A DNA stretch of 64,000 bases from Treponema pectinovorum (lineage in GTDB: Bacteria > Spirochaetota > Spirochaetia > Treponematales > Treponemataceae). The notes under the pieces are model-generated. The model had not been told where the DNA came from and did no database searches. It saw only the letters and a list, made by a program, of their open reading frames with translations. Location: NCBI RefSeq assembly GCF_900497595.1, contig NZ_UFQO01000004.1, positions 186,001-250,000 of the forward strand, in the 5' to 3' direction. Position 1 is the first letter of the stretch; every line of letters begins with the position of its first letter. Made by a program: the position numbers and the translations under genes. This document shows positions 50,735 through 60,192 of the stretch, in pieces.

Positions 50735-53230
50735 ATGCTTACATTGAAATTTGGTGGCACATCTATGGGCTGTGCTAAAAGAATCTTGGATTCTGTTGAC
50801 ATAATGATAGAGCGCGCTAAAAATGAAAGAATTGCAGTTGTGGTTTCTGCGGTTGCTGGTGTTTCTAACGCTTTGCAGGCGGCAATTGATGGTTGTATTG
50901 CTCAAAATCAACCTGCAACTTTTGTTTGTGGCATAAAAAAAACTCACGAAGAAATTTGCGAAGAATTGCAATCTTGTGTCGAAGGCTTTGATGCTACAAA
51001 AGTTATGGCAAAACTTGAACCTAATTTTGTAGAACTTGAAAAACTTCTTTCTGGAGTTGCGTCTTTTGGCGAATGTCCAACTTCTATTCACTGTCGCATA
51101 ATGGGAATGGGCGAGTTATGCTGCGTTCCTATTGTAAAGGCTGTATTGAAGGCAAAAAATCAAAACGTTTTAAAACTTGATAGCAGAAAATTTATTTTTA
51201 CGACTGGCGATCAAAAAGAAGGCGACCCAGACTATTCACGCACGACCGACGCTCTCGGAAGGTATCGCGATGGAGCGGAGCAAAATCAAGCGCAGATTTT
51301 GTTATTTCCAGGATTTGTCTGCGGTTGGGCGGCACATTCTGAAGACGAAATAAAACCTGGTCTTTTAGGGCGCAATGGTTCTGATTTTTCTGCGGCGATA
51401 ATAGGCTCTTGTCTTTCTTCTAAGAGGGTTGAGTTTTGGACAGATGTCGACGGAATCTACACCGCAGATCCTCGCGTTGTAAGCGATGCAATTTTGGTCG
51501 ATGATATGACTTATGAAGAAGCGATGGAACTTTCGTTTTTTGGCTCAAAAGTTCTTCATCCAAAAACTCTTTCTCCTTTGGCTGCAAAAGGAATTGAAGC
51601 ATGGAGTTTAAACTCTCAAAATCCTAAAGCACGCGGAACTAGAATTGCTAAAGGTCCTTTTGAATGCAATCAAAATGTTGGACCTGTGTGTGGAATTTCA
51701 TGCCTAAAAAAAACCGCTCTTGTCTCTGTAAGTGGCAGTGGAATGAAAGGTAAAACTGGAGTTGCAAGCAGGATTTTTGCTGCTGTTTCCAGAGCAGGCA
51801 TAAGCATGCTTTTGATAACTCAATCTTCTTCAGAATACACGATTTCGTTCTGCATAAGACAAGAGCAAGCTGTTGCTGTAAAAGACGCTTTGGACAGCGA
51901 ATTTGACATTGAAATTCGAGACGGACTTATAAATCCAATATCTGTTATTCATGACTGCGCAATCGTTTCCATAGTTGGAGACGGAATGCGGGAAAATCGA
52001 GGAGTTGCAGGCAAATTCTTTAACGCTCTTTCAAGCCGTGGTATAAATATTCTCGCCATTGCACAAGGTTCTAGCGAGCGTTCAATTTCTACCGTAATAC
52101 AAGGCGAATTTGGTGACCTTGCCGTAAAAACTACTCATAGTTTTTTCTTCAATACAACTCAAGTTGTAGAAGTGTTTGCTTTTGGTGCTGGAACTATAGG
52201 AGCGGCTTTGCTCGACCAAATTTATGAACAGCAAAAAAAATTGCGCGAGCAGAATGTGGAAGTAAAGGTTTGCTGTATCTGCACTTTAACTTCTATGATT
52301 TTAGATGGCAATGGACTTGACCTTTCTTGCTGGAGAGAATCGCTACAAAAATCAGATAAAAAATCTAATTTGGATGAAATATTAAAATTCGTAAAAGATT
52401 TTAAACCTCTAAATCCAATCTTTGTAGATTGTACTGCAAGTTATGAGCTTCCAGAGCGTTATCTTGACATTTTGAATGCAGGCATGAACATTGCAACTCC
52501 AAACAAACGCGCAAATTCTATGAGCATGGATTTTTATAAAAAGATTCGAGAAAATGCGAATAAAAATCATGTGCGGTTTTTATACGAAACTAACGTAGGC
52601 GCTGGACTTCCAATAATCGACACTTTACAAAATCTTTTTAAATCTGGAGATTCGCTTGTTGGGTTTAACGGAATTATGTCTGGTTCTCTTTCGTATATAT
52701 TTGGTCAACTCGATGAAGGCAAGACTTTTAGTCAGGCGGTAAAGGAAGCCAAAGAGCTTAAATTTACGGAGCCGGATCCTCGTGACGATTTAAAAGGTAC
52801 AGATGTTGCACGTAAGGCTTTGATAATTGCAAGAGAAGCTGGAATGTCCATTGAGCTTTCTGATATAAAGATGAATTCGATTTTTCCAGAAGATTTTTCA
52901 ATTGAAGGTAGCGTAGAAGAATTTATGGATAGGCTTGAACAGGTTGATTCTTACTTTGAAAAGAAAATTGAAAATCTAAAAAAATCGAATAAAGTTTTGC
53001 GAATGGGAGCATCAATAAAAGATGGACAGGTTTATGTAGGCATGCTTGAAGTTGGCGTGCAAGACCCTTTGTATGGTGTAAAAGGTGGCGAAAATGCTTT
53101 CGTATTTGAAACTGCTCGCTATTCACCAATTCCTTTAACAGTAAGAGGTTATGGAGCGGGAGCTGGTGTTACTGCCGCCGGTGTATTTGGCGATGTACTT
53201 AGGGTTGTTTCTTTTAACCCATCAAAATAA
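50735..53230 (+). CDS. thrA: Bifunctional aspartate kinase/homoserine dehydrogenase
   Basis: 831 residues, usual ThrA length. Aspartokinase (about 1-290: KFGGTSMGCA, GRNGSDFSA), tandem ACT regulatory domains (about 305-460, with VSVSGSGMKGKTGVASRIF and SIVGDGMRENRGVAGKFF), homoserine dehydrogenase (about 465-831, FGAGTIGAALLDQ, TNVGAGLPII, DLKGTDVARKALI). Catalyses the first and third steps to threonine/methionine. First gene of an operon with a DAHP synthase fusion and ilvN. Confidence 0.96.
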   Translation: MLTLKFGGTSMGCAKRILDSVDIMIERAKNERIAVVVSAVAGVSNALQAAIDGCIAQNQPATFVCGIKKTHEEICEELQSCVEGFDATKVMAKLEPNFVELEKLLSGVASFGECPTSIHCRIMGMGELCCVPIVKAVLKAKNQNVLKLDSRKFIFTTGDQKEGDPDYSRTTDALGRYRDGAEQNQAQILLFPGFVCGWAAHSEDEIKPGLLGRNGSDFSAAIIGSCLSSKRVEFWTDVDGIYTADPRVVSDAILVDDMTYEEAMELSFFGSKVLHPKTLSPLAAKGIEAWSLNSQNPKARGTRIAKGPFECNQNVGPVCGISCLKKTALVSVSGSGMKGKTGVASRIFAAVSRAGISMLLITQSSSEYTISFCIRQEQAVAVKDALDSEFDIEIRDGLINPISVIHDCAIVSIVGDGMRENRGVAGKFFNALSSRGINILAIAQGSSERSISTVIQGEFGDLAVKTTHSFFFNTTQVVEVFAFGAGTIGAALLDQIYEQQKKLREQNVEVKVCCICTLTSMILDGNGLDLSCWRESLQKSDKKSNLDEILKFVKDFKPLNPIFVDCTASYELPERYLDILNAGMNIATPNKRANSMSMDFYKKIRENANKNHVRFLYETNVGAGLPIIDTLQNLFKSGDSLVGFNGIMSGSLSYIFGQLDEGKTFSQAVKEAKELKFTEPDPRDDLKGTDVARKALIIAREAGMSIELSDIKMNSIFPEDFSIEGSVEEFMDRLEQVDSYFEKKIENLKKSNKVLRMGASIKDGQVYVGMLEVGVQDPLYGVKGGENAFVFETARYSPIPLTVRGYGAGAGVTAAGVFGDVLRVVSFNPSK

Positions 53231-53239
53231 GGCAAATAT

Positions 53240-55177
53240 ATGGTAATCGTATTAAAAAATGATGCTACAGAAGCAGAAAAAAAGACCATAAAATCACTTT
53301 TAAAATCAAAAAATTTTAAGATAAACGAAGTTAAAGGTGAAGAATCAACAATTTTTGCTGCGGTTGGAAAACTTTCGATGGATATTAGAGAAGTCGAAGT
53401 TTTGGCTGGTGTTGCAAAAGTTGTTCCAATTTCAAAACCCTATAAGATGGCTTGCCGCGAATTTAAACCTGAAAACACTATTGTAGAAATTTCTAATAAT
53501 CGCGGTCAAATAATAAGGGTTGGAGGAAGCCGTCTCATATCGATTGGAGGCCCTTGTGCAGTAGAAAGCCACCAGCAGATGATGGACGCTGCCAGTGCGG
53601 TTGCTTCTTCTGGCGCTACAATGCTTCGCGGTGGTGCATACAAACCAAGGACTTCGCCCTATGCGTTTCAGGGATTGGGGGAGGAAGGCTTAAAATATCT
53701 AAAAGAAGCAGGCGACAAATACGGACTTCCAGTTGTTACAGAAATTGTTGCAAGTGAGTACATTCCTGTTATGGAAGCAAACGGTGTTGACGTTTATCAG
53801 GTTGGCGCACGCAACATGCAGAATTTTGAGCTTTTAAAAAGGCTCGGAAAACTCGGCAAACCTGTAATCTTAAAGCGCGGACTTTGTGCAACAATACAAG
53901 AATGGCTCATGTCCGCAGAATATCTTCTTTCCAGCGGAACAGAAAATGTAATCCTGTGCGAAAGGGGAATACGCACCTATGAAACTGCAACACGCAATAC
54001 TTTAGATTTGAGTGCAGTGCCTGTTTTAAGGAGCCTTACGCATCTTCCTATAATTGTTGACCCAAGTCATGCTTTGGGTGTGCGAGATAAAATTCCTCCA
54101 ATGGCTTTAGCTTCTATTGCAGCAGGGGCAGATGGAATCATAGTCGAAGTTCACTGCAATCCAGAAAAAGCACTGTCCGATGCAGCACAGGCTTTGTATC
54201 CAGAGCAGTTTGACAAAATAATGCGTGATATAGAAGCGCTGGCACCAGTTATTGGCAAAGAAGTCGCACATATCCGCTCAAAAGAAAGTTTTGAATCCCA
54301 TAAATCAGAAGCGTTTGTCGATAAATTCTCTCTTCCTCTGTGTGCTTACTCTGGAAGCAAGGGTGCGTATGCGGAACAGGCGATTTTAACTTATTTTGAA
54401 GATTCGGCAAAACCTGTAGAAACTTCATCATTTGACGAAATTTTCCAGGAAGTTGTAGATGGCAAAGTTCAATATGGAATGATTCCCATTGAAAATTCCA
54501 CAGCAGGTTCAATATACAACAATTACGACAACCTTACCCGTTACGAAGATGTTTCAATAGTTGGAGCGGTTACAATAAGAATTGAACACAGCCTTCTCGC
54601 TCCTAAGGGTGCAACTTTGCAAACAATAAAACATGTTTACAGCCATCCACAAGGACTTTCCCAATGTTCTGCTTTCATAAAAAAACACGGATATATTGGG
54701 GTTGATACTGTTTCTACAGCGACAGGTGCCCAGCTTGTGAGCGAAAAAAATGACATAACTTGTGCTGCAATCTGCAATGCAAGAAATGCAAAACTCTACA
54801 ACATGGAAATTATTCAGCAGGGAATAGAAAATAATCCAAATAATTACACTCGCTTTGTGATTATCGCAGCAAATCACACTCAGAATTCAAAGAATATTAT
54901 TGAAGAAAAAAGGCCAAATAGAGCGAGCATAATGTTTTCTACAAAAAACGAAGCTGGTGCACTTTATGATGCTTTAGGCGTATTTAAAAAGGCAAATTTG
55001 AGCATGAACAGGCTCGAATCCCGTCCCATTGCAGGAAAACCCTGGAAATATTGGTTTTATACCGATGTTGTTATTCCACCAGAAGCGAAAAATCCTGTAA
55101 AATACATTGACGATTTTTTAGTTGAATTAAAGACACTTGCAGAAGACATAAGGCTTTTGGGTGTATACGCAGAGTAA
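53240..55177 (+). CDS. Fused DAHP synthase-prephenate dehydratase
   Basis: 645 residues, three-part. 1-75: ferredoxin-like regulatory domain of type Ibeta DAHP synthases. About 90-335: DAHP synthase (GGPCAVES, LRGGAYKPRTSPYAFQG, VDPSHALGV). About 365-545: prephenate dehydratase (AYSGSKGAYAEQA, IPIENSTAGSIY, NYTRFVII). About 560-640: ACT domain with LESRP phenylalanine-binding motif. No chorismate mutase domain is present. So entry to and exit of phenylalanine synthesis sit on one chain. Nine nucleotides after thrA. Both halves look intact. Confidence 0.93.
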   Translation: MVIVLKNDATEAEKKTIKSLLKSKNFKINEVKGEESTIFAAVGKLSMDIREVEVLAGVAKVVPISKPYKMACREFKPENTIVEISNNRGQIIRVGGSRLISIGGPCAVESHQQMMDAASAVASSGATMLRGGAYKPRTSPYAFQGLGEEGLKYLKEAGDKYGLPVVTEIVASEYIPVMEANGVDVYQVGARNMQNFELLKRLGKLGKPVILKRGLCATIQEWLMSAEYLLSSGTENVILCERGIRTYETATRNTLDLSAVPVLRSLTHLPIIVDPSHALGVRDKIPPMALASIAAGADGIIVEVHCNPEKALSDAAQALYPEQFDKIMRDIEALAPVIGKEVAHIRSKESFESHKSEAFVDKFSLPLCAYSGSKGAYAEQAILTYFEDSAKPVETSSFDEIFQEVVDGKVQYGMIPIENSTAGSIYNNYDNLTRYEDVSIVGAVTIRIEHSLLAPKGATLQTIKHVYSHPQGLSQCSAFIKKHGYIGVDTVSTATGAQLVSEKNDITCAAICNARNAKLYNMEIIQQGIENNPNNYTRFVIIAANHTQNSKNIIEEKRPNRASIMFSTKNEAGALYDALGVFKKANLSMNRLESRPIAGKPWKYWFYTDVVIPPEAKNPVKYIDDFLVELKTLAEDIRLLGVYAE

Positions 55178-55194
55178 AATAAAAGGTGGTTTTT

Positions 55195-55686
55195 ATGGAA
55201 AAATATGTGCTTTCTGTTCTTGTTGAAAATAAATCTGGTGTTTTAAGTCGGGTTTCTGGTCTTTTTAGCCGTCGTGGCTTTAATATCGATTCTCTTACTG
55301 TATGCGAAACTCACAATCCTGGACAATCGCGGATGACGATTGTCGTTTCTGGCGACGAGTATATTTTAGAGCAGATTGAAAAACAACTCTCAAAATTGAT
55401 AGAAATCATCTCTATAAACCACTGCAAAAAAGAGTCAACCTGCCAGAGAGAAATGGCTTTAATAAAAGTAAAGGCGGCAGGAACTCAAAGAGCGGTAATA
55501 ATCGAAACCTGCGAAATTTACCGAGCACATATCGTAGATGTTTCTTTTGATTCTGTAATTATAGAATCCACAGGAAGCGAAGAAAAAATTGAAAGTCTCA
55601 TAAAACTCCTTGAACCTTACGGAATTCTTGAACTCGTAAAAACAGGAATAACAGCGATGGAACGCGGAGAAGGGGTGATGAAGTGA
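55195..55686 (+). CDS. ilvN: Acetolactate synthase small subunit
   Basis: 163 residues: N-terminal ACT (VLVENKSGVLSRVSGLFSRRG) plus C-terminal ALS_ss domain. Regulates acetolactate synthase in branched-chain amino-acid synthesis. Start ATG 55195 with AAAAGGTGG; GTG 55186 is rejected. No ilvB large-subunit gene is in the window, so it must be elsewhere. Overlaps the next gene by 4 nt. Confidence 0.93.
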   Translation: MEKYVLSVLVENKSGVLSRVSGLFSRRGFNIDSLTVCETHNPGQSRMTIVVSGDEYILEQIEKQLSKLIEIISINHCKKESTCQREMALIKVKAAGTQRAVIIETCEIYRAHIVDVSFDSVIIESTGSEEKIESLIKLLEPYGILELVKTGITAMERGEGVMK

Positions 55687-57503
55687 TTAAACCTTGCAAA
55701 AAAATCTTTTTACTTTTTTTTCTTGGTTTTTCTGTATCGATTTTTTTTTCTTGTTCTTCAAAATCAAATTTTGATTTGAGTTTTGCACCTTATTCTGAGC
55801 AATCAATCGGACACGAAACGTCTTATAAAAATTCTAAACTTAAAAAGATAAACAAAGCAAGTTTAAAAGCATATTATTTTTCGCCTTTGCAAAATCAATA
55901 TTTAACTCAATATGCAAAAGAACGAAAAAATGCAGGGCTTTTGCTAAGATTTTTTGTAAAAAAAACAAAAAAGTCACAAGCAAATGAAAATTCAATAGAG
56001 CAGGAATTCGATGCAGATTTTTTGAACGAAAAGACCGATTCTGCATCCTTTGGTTTTTTATACAAAACGGCCTTATCTTCTTCAAACTTGAAGTCGGAAT
56101 TAAAAAAAGACAGACCGATTGTTTCAATAAATTTTAACGATTTTGAAGGCGAAACCTTTGATGTTCTTTTTTCAATCTCTAACGAAAGAGAGTTGCCCTT
56201 AGGATTTTTCATAGATTCAAAAGAAAAAATTTCTATTGTAAACTGCCAGATTCAAGCAGCTTGCTCTGGTTTTGATTTTTCGGGTGATATTCCTCTTTTT
56301 GCTTTTGGTCCAAGCGGCGGAAAATTACAAAAAGATGTAAAAAATGTTGATTTGCGCTCGCTTTCGCAGTGTTTTGTAACACAAAATTCAAATGAAAATC
56401 TCATGCCTTCCATTGAAGTTTCGTTTTACAAAAATCTTGAACAGTCAAATACTTTTTCGGAACTTATAATCGGCGGAGAAAAACTTTCAATCAAAAAAAA
56501 TGAAGGGGGGAACTTTTCAATTCCGCTTGCTTCTCTAAAATATCCTTATTCTATCGTTGAACTTTCGAAAAATTCAAAAAATTTATCTTCTGTTTTGCTA
56601 AAAGAAAGTGATGCAAATCGCTTAAAAAAATCTTCTGTCGTAAAAAATTCTCCGATAGTCCCAATAAAAATAGACCCCGGGCTTATAATCAAATGGGATA
56701 AAAAGAATTGGCGCACAAAAGATTATGAACTTTTTGAATGGGACAGGTTTGACGGAGTTTTGTGTTTTGATACTGCAAATTATTCTGTTCAGGATGATTT
56801 TTTTCTTCGCCTTGCGTTTTTTACAGAAAAAAAAGGTTATAAAGGCAGACTTTTAACAGATAAAGAACTGTCCTATATGCACGGCTATAATGCTCACGAT
56901 TATAAGGCTTATGACCTTGCTCGTTTTTTTGACCTCGCACAAAAACAAAATTTTTCGTTAAACGAAAAAGAAAGGCTTTTAAAAGAGATTTTGCTTGAAA
57001 ACGGTGTTATAGGGGTTGATGATAAAGGAAATATTCAAGAAGGAAGGGGAGCGGTTATATCCTTAAGCCAGGAAAATCAGCCATATCTTCGACCTGTTTT
57101 TTTGGCGCACGAAAGCTGGCATGGAATTTTCTTTGTTGATGAAGATTTTAGAAACACTACAGCAAGCATTTATTATTCACTTATGGCAAGCGAACCTATG
57201 GCGCTAAATTTTTTGCTTAAATATTTTCAAGTTACGCCTAGTTTAAACTATGACACAAACGACGAATATCTCATGAAAAACGAATTTATGGCTTATATGT
57301 TGCAGCGACCTGTAAGTTACTGCGAAAAATATTATGTGGACATGGCTAGTCGCGCTCATGCTCAAAAATTTATAAAAGAAGAGTCGGATTACATAATTCA
57401 AACTAAAGCGGCTGGCTTTGTAGGCTGTGCGCAAATGTTTGAAGAATATGTCGGTAACAGATGGAATCTTGCAGCGGGTAGGGTTTGGCTGATAAGCCGA
57501 TAA
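55683..57503 (+). CDS. Large lipoprotein with HEXXH zinc-protease-like motif
   Basis: 606 residues; lipobox about FFSCSS near residue 24 after a hydrophobic signal. The C-terminal third has LAHESWHGIFFVDEDF (about 473-488), an HEXXH metalloprotease-type motif, followed by a Glu-rich helix and TASIYYSLMASEPMALNF. The first 350 residues have no recognisable fold. GTG start overlaps the ilvN stop (GTGA). No family assigned; could be a cell-surface peptidase. Genes upstream are biosynthetic, so the tie may be positional only. Confidence 0.7.
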   Translation: MIKPCKKIFLLFFLGFSVSIFFSCSSKSNFDLSFAPYSEQSIGHETSYKNSKLKKINKASLKAYYFSPLQNQYLTQYAKERKNAGLLLRFFVKKTKKSQANENSIEQEFDADFLNEKTDSASFGFLYKTALSSSNLKSELKKDRPIVSINFNDFEGETFDVLFSISNERELPLGFFIDSKEKISIVNCQIQAACSGFDFSGDIPLFAFGPSGGKLQKDVKNVDLRSLSQCFVTQNSNENLMPSIEVSFYKNLEQSNTFSELIIGGEKLSIKKNEGGNFSIPLASLKYPYSIVELSKNSKNLSSVLLKESDANRLKKSSVVKNSPIVPIKIDPGLIIKWDKKNWRTKDYELFEWDRFDGVLCFDTANYSVQDDFFLRLAFFTEKKGYKGRLLTDKELSYMHGYNAHDYKAYDLARFFDLAQKQNFSLNEKERLLKEILLENGVIGVDDKGNIQEGRGAVISLSQENQPYLRPVFLAHESWHGIFFVDEDFRNTTASIYYSLMASEPMALNFLLKYFQVTPSLNYDTNDEYLMKNEFMAYMLQRPVSYCEKYYVDMASRAHAQKFIKEESDYIIQTKAAGFVGCAQMFEEYVGNRWNLAAGRVWLISR

Positions 57504-57577
57504 GATATTCAATTTATATTGCAGTAGTTTTGCATTTCGCTTTTGCAAAAATCGCTCGTACTAGCTGCGGGAGAATT

Positions 57578-58135
57578 TTATATATCGATATTAAAAGAAC
57601 GCTCTGCCGCAACGCAGGTTAAAGGTCCGTGCCCTGGCATTATAGAAATATCTTCGTTTAAACTCAGTATTTTTTGGTTTATTCCTTTTTTTAAAATCAT
57701 CTTAGAATAATTGGAATTTGTTTCGCCGATTGTGCCCGCGCCAATTACATCGCCTGTGAATAAAGTATTCCCAATTTTAAATACCAAAGAATCTGGAGTG
57801 TGCCCAGGAACAGACATATATTCTATATGGAGATCTGCAACTGTTATGCATCCGTCGCCGTGGATTGGAGTTGTCATAATCCCAGAAATTTTTTGTTCTA
57901 CAGCGTATACTTCGCATTCGTAGATTTTTAAAAGAGTTGAAAGACCTTTTGTGTGTCCAGGATGATTGTGTGTTATGAGGACTGCAACAGGCTTGTAAGA
58001 GTTGTCTTCAATCTGCTTTATCATTTGGTTTGTAATTTTTGCAGGGTCAATTATTATCGCTTGTTTTGTTTTTTCGTTTACGACTATGTAGCAGTTTGAA
58101 AAACTTTCTGCGTTCATGTGCAAGTAGATTTTCAT
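57578..58135 (-). CDS. Metallo-beta-lactamase-fold hydrolase (glyoxalase II-like)
   Basis: 185 residues. Active-site LITHNHPGHTKG (HxHxxGH, D replaced by P position) with VPGHTPDSLVF, FTGDVIGAGTIG and IMPGHGPLT. Most relatives have HxHxDH; here P replaces the D at that place, so activity may be altered. Start overlaps the pentapeptide gene's stop by 4 nt (ATGA-type). Function: thioester or other hydrolase, substrate unknown. Confidence 0.8.
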   Translation of the reverse strand: MKIYLHMNAESFSNCYIVVNEKTKQAIIIDPAKITNQMIKQIEDNSYKPVAVLITHNHPGHTKGLSTLLKIYECEVYAVEQKISGIMTTPIHGDGCITVADLHIEYMSVPGHTPDSLVFKIGNTLFTGDVIGAGTIGETNSNYSKMILKKGINQKILSLNEDISIMPGHGPLTCVAAERSFNIDI

Positions 58136-58809
58136 TTTTGCCCCTCTTTTTTTGTGTCGTCTAATGAGTCAAGGCCTGTCAAAAGAGCACTTCCCTGAAT
58201 ATAAAAAATCGCTTCGTTTGTGTTTGAAAGTTTAAAAGAAACATTATTCCGAACGGACTCTACAAAGCAGGTCTGTTTTATGTTGCAATTCCTTATAGAA
58301 GTATCCGTTAAATTTGAGCGGATAAAGCGGCTATTGTATAAATCAGAATCGTCAAAAGACGATTGGTACGAAGAAAGCCCACAAAAATTATTTTGAATTA
58401 AGTCTGAACCTGTAAAAAGCACGTGGCTCAATTTTGCACCAGCAAACGAAGAAAACTGAATATTGCTTCCAAGCAAATTGCAGTCGGTAAAAACCGTAAA
58501 GTCAAATTTGCACATTCTAAAACGCAAGTTTGTACAATTTAATCCTGAAAAAAAACAGTGCGAAAAATCACAACCGTAAAAACTGTAACCAGAAATATCG
58601 AACGCAGGAAAAGTGATTCCTGAACAGTTTATGCCCACAACTTTTTTATTGTTGTAAAGATATTTGAACAGAGCATTTTTTGTGGCTTCTGGATTTTGAA
58701 TGTGCTTATAACAAAAATGCGAATCTTCAATCAAGTTGCCATTTTCATCAATAGAAGAAATTGCGAGCCGCTTACATTCTGGGTGTGAGCATGGGTTGTT
58801 CAAAAACAT
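58132..58809 (-). CDS. Pentapeptide-repeat-like protein
   Basis: 225 residues from ATG 58809. N-terminal Cys/His cluster (NPCSHPECKRLAIS, HFCYKH) could bind zinc. About 70-215 is a run of A/S/C-D/N-L/F-type five-residue units (CDFSHCFFSGLNCTNLRF, CNLLGSNIQFSSFAGAKLSH) that would form a right-handed beta helix. No catalytic site. TACAAT ends 6 nt before the ATG with TTGATT 17 nt upstream, so leaderless. Confidence 0.8.
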   Translation of the reverse strand: MFLNNPCSHPECKRLAISSIDENGNLIEDSHFCYKHIQNPEATKNALFKYLYNNKKVVGINCSGITFPAFDISGYSFYGCDFSHCFFSGLNCTNLRFRMCKFDFTVFTDCNLLGSNIQFSSFAGAKLSHVLFTGSDLIQNNFCGLSSYQSSFDDSDLYNSRFIRSNLTDTSIRNCNIKQTCFVESVRNNVSFKLSNTNEAIFYIQGSALLTGLDSLDDTKKEGQK

Positions 58810-58815
58810 TCTCAA

Positions 58816-58844
58816 ATTGTATGGAATTGAATGATTTTAATCAA
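58816..58844 (-). promoter_or_regulatory. Promoter of pentapeptide-repeat gene, leaderless type
   Basis: Minus strand TTGATT (58839-58844), 17-nt spacer, TACAAT (58816-58821), TTGAGA, ATG. Confidence 0.55.
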
Positions 58845-58862
58845 ATGGGTAAAATCGGAACG

Positions 58863-59162
58863 ATGAAATTGACTTGCAGAAAATGCGGAAAATCAATCGA
58901 AATCTCTCAAGTTTATAGAACTACAACCTGCCCAAGTTGCAGTGCGGATTTACATTCCTGCATAAACTGCAATTTTTATTCAAAAGGAAGCCACTACGAC
59001 TGTAAAGAAACCGTCGAAGAAAATATTGCAGACAAAGAAAGAGCAAATTTTTGCGATTTTTTTTCTTTTAACAAAGATTCTCTATCGGGTACAAACATTT
59101 CTCTCAATTCAAAAAAAGCGGACGAAGCGAGGGCTTCTTTTAACGCTCTGTTTGGAAATTAA
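58863..59162 (+). CDS. Small zinc-ribbon protein
   Basis: 99 residues from ATG 58863; alternatives at 58845 and upstream are less likely. CRKCGK (about 5-10) and CPSCSADLHSCINCNFYS give two CxxC pairs. The remaining stretch ANFCDFFSFNKD and a helical tail follow. No full family name; such proteins are common in spirochaetes upstream of housekeeping genes. Divergent from the pentapeptide gene, 3 nt before murI. Confidence 0.75.
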   Translation: MKLTCRKCGKSIEISQVYRTTTCPSCSADLHSCINCNFYSKGSHYDCKETVEENIADKERANFCDFFSFNKDSLSGTNISLNSKKADEARASFNALFGN

Positions 59163-59165
59163 ACG

Positions 59166-60035
59166 ATGGATTTAACTCTTCCTGCCGATTTTGCTTTTTT
59201 GGATTCTGGCACAGGCGGAATTCCTTACATGCTTGCCTTAAAAGAAAAACAGCCGCAAAAAAAATGCGTTTATCTTGGCGACACAGAGCATTTTCCCTAT
59301 GGAGAAAAATCAGAAGACGAAATAAAAAACTGTGCAAAACTTGCGGTAAATTTAATCATCAAAAAATGGGCGCCAAAAACTTTGATTGTCGCTTGCAATA
59401 CTATTTCGGTTACCGCTCTGGATTTTTTAAGAGGAGAGTTTCCCTTGCTTCCAATCGTGGGAACGGTGCCTGCAATAAAACTTGCAGCGCAAATTACAAA
59501 GAACAAAAAAATAGGTTTTTTGGCAACCAATGCTTCGGTAAATTCGCCGTATAGCCAGAAGTTAATAGATGATTTTGCTTGGGATTGCGAGGTTTTAAAG
59601 AGGGGAGACCCAAAACTCATATCTTTTATTGAAAGGGAATTTTTTACTGCAGATGAAAATCAAAAGATACAAGCAGTAAAACCAGCCGTGGATTTTTTTA
59701 AGAAAAACGGCTGCGATACGATAATCTTAGGTTGTACTCATTTTACGCACATTGCAGATGTAATACAAAAATTGGCAGGAAACAACATAAAGGTAATAGA
59801 CAGCAGGGAAGGTGTTTCCAACCAAGCGATAAGGCTTGAAAATTCAATTCTCAAAAAAAACATCGAAACCGATTTTTGTAAATCGCAGGCGACAACATGC
59901 CACAATCAAAATGCCATAGAGCCTTTTAAAGATTTATCCTTTTATGTAACAAAGGCAGAAAAAAAAGAGACTCTCGAATACAAGAGTCTCTGCCAAAAAT
60001 TGAATATCACCTGGGGCGGAATCGCAAAACCATAA
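59166..60035 (+). CDS. murI: Glutamate racemase
   Basis: 289 residues. Makes D-glutamate for peptidoglycan. Seen: FLDSGTGGIPY (catalytic Asp), YLGDTEHFPYGEKS, VACNTISVTA (catalytic Cys), GCTHFTHI (second Cys). Length is slightly above average with a C-terminal tail of about 25 residues. ATG follows the previous gene by 3 nt. Confidence 0.94.
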   Translation: MDLTLPADFAFLDSGTGGIPYMLALKEKQPQKKCVYLGDTEHFPYGEKSEDEIKNCAKLAVNLIIKKWAPKTLIVACNTISVTALDFLRGEFPLLPIVGTVPAIKLAAQITKNKKIGFLATNASVNSPYSQKLIDDFAWDCEVLKRGDPKLISFIEREFFTADENQKIQAVKPAVDFFKKNGCDTIILGCTHFTHIADVIQKLAGNNIKVIDSREGVSNQAIRLENSILKKNIETDFCKSQATTCHNQNAIEPFKDLSFYVTKAEKKETLEYKSLCQKLNITWGGIAKP

Positions 60036-60192
60036 ATCGTTTTTGTTTTATATAGCAGTCCGAAAGAGTTTATTGTTTATGACAAAATCTTTCGTTTGTC
60101 GCAACGTCTGCATTCAAAAAAGTGGTTGTATTCAAAACGGCGATTGCCTTTTCTCCCCAGCACAGTTTTTTAGCAATTTTGATTTTAGATTA

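Noticed and set aside
59967-59990. GAGACTCT...AGAGTCTC hairpin near the 3' end of murI
   Set aside because: Lies inside the coding region with no T-run behind it, so it is not called a terminator.
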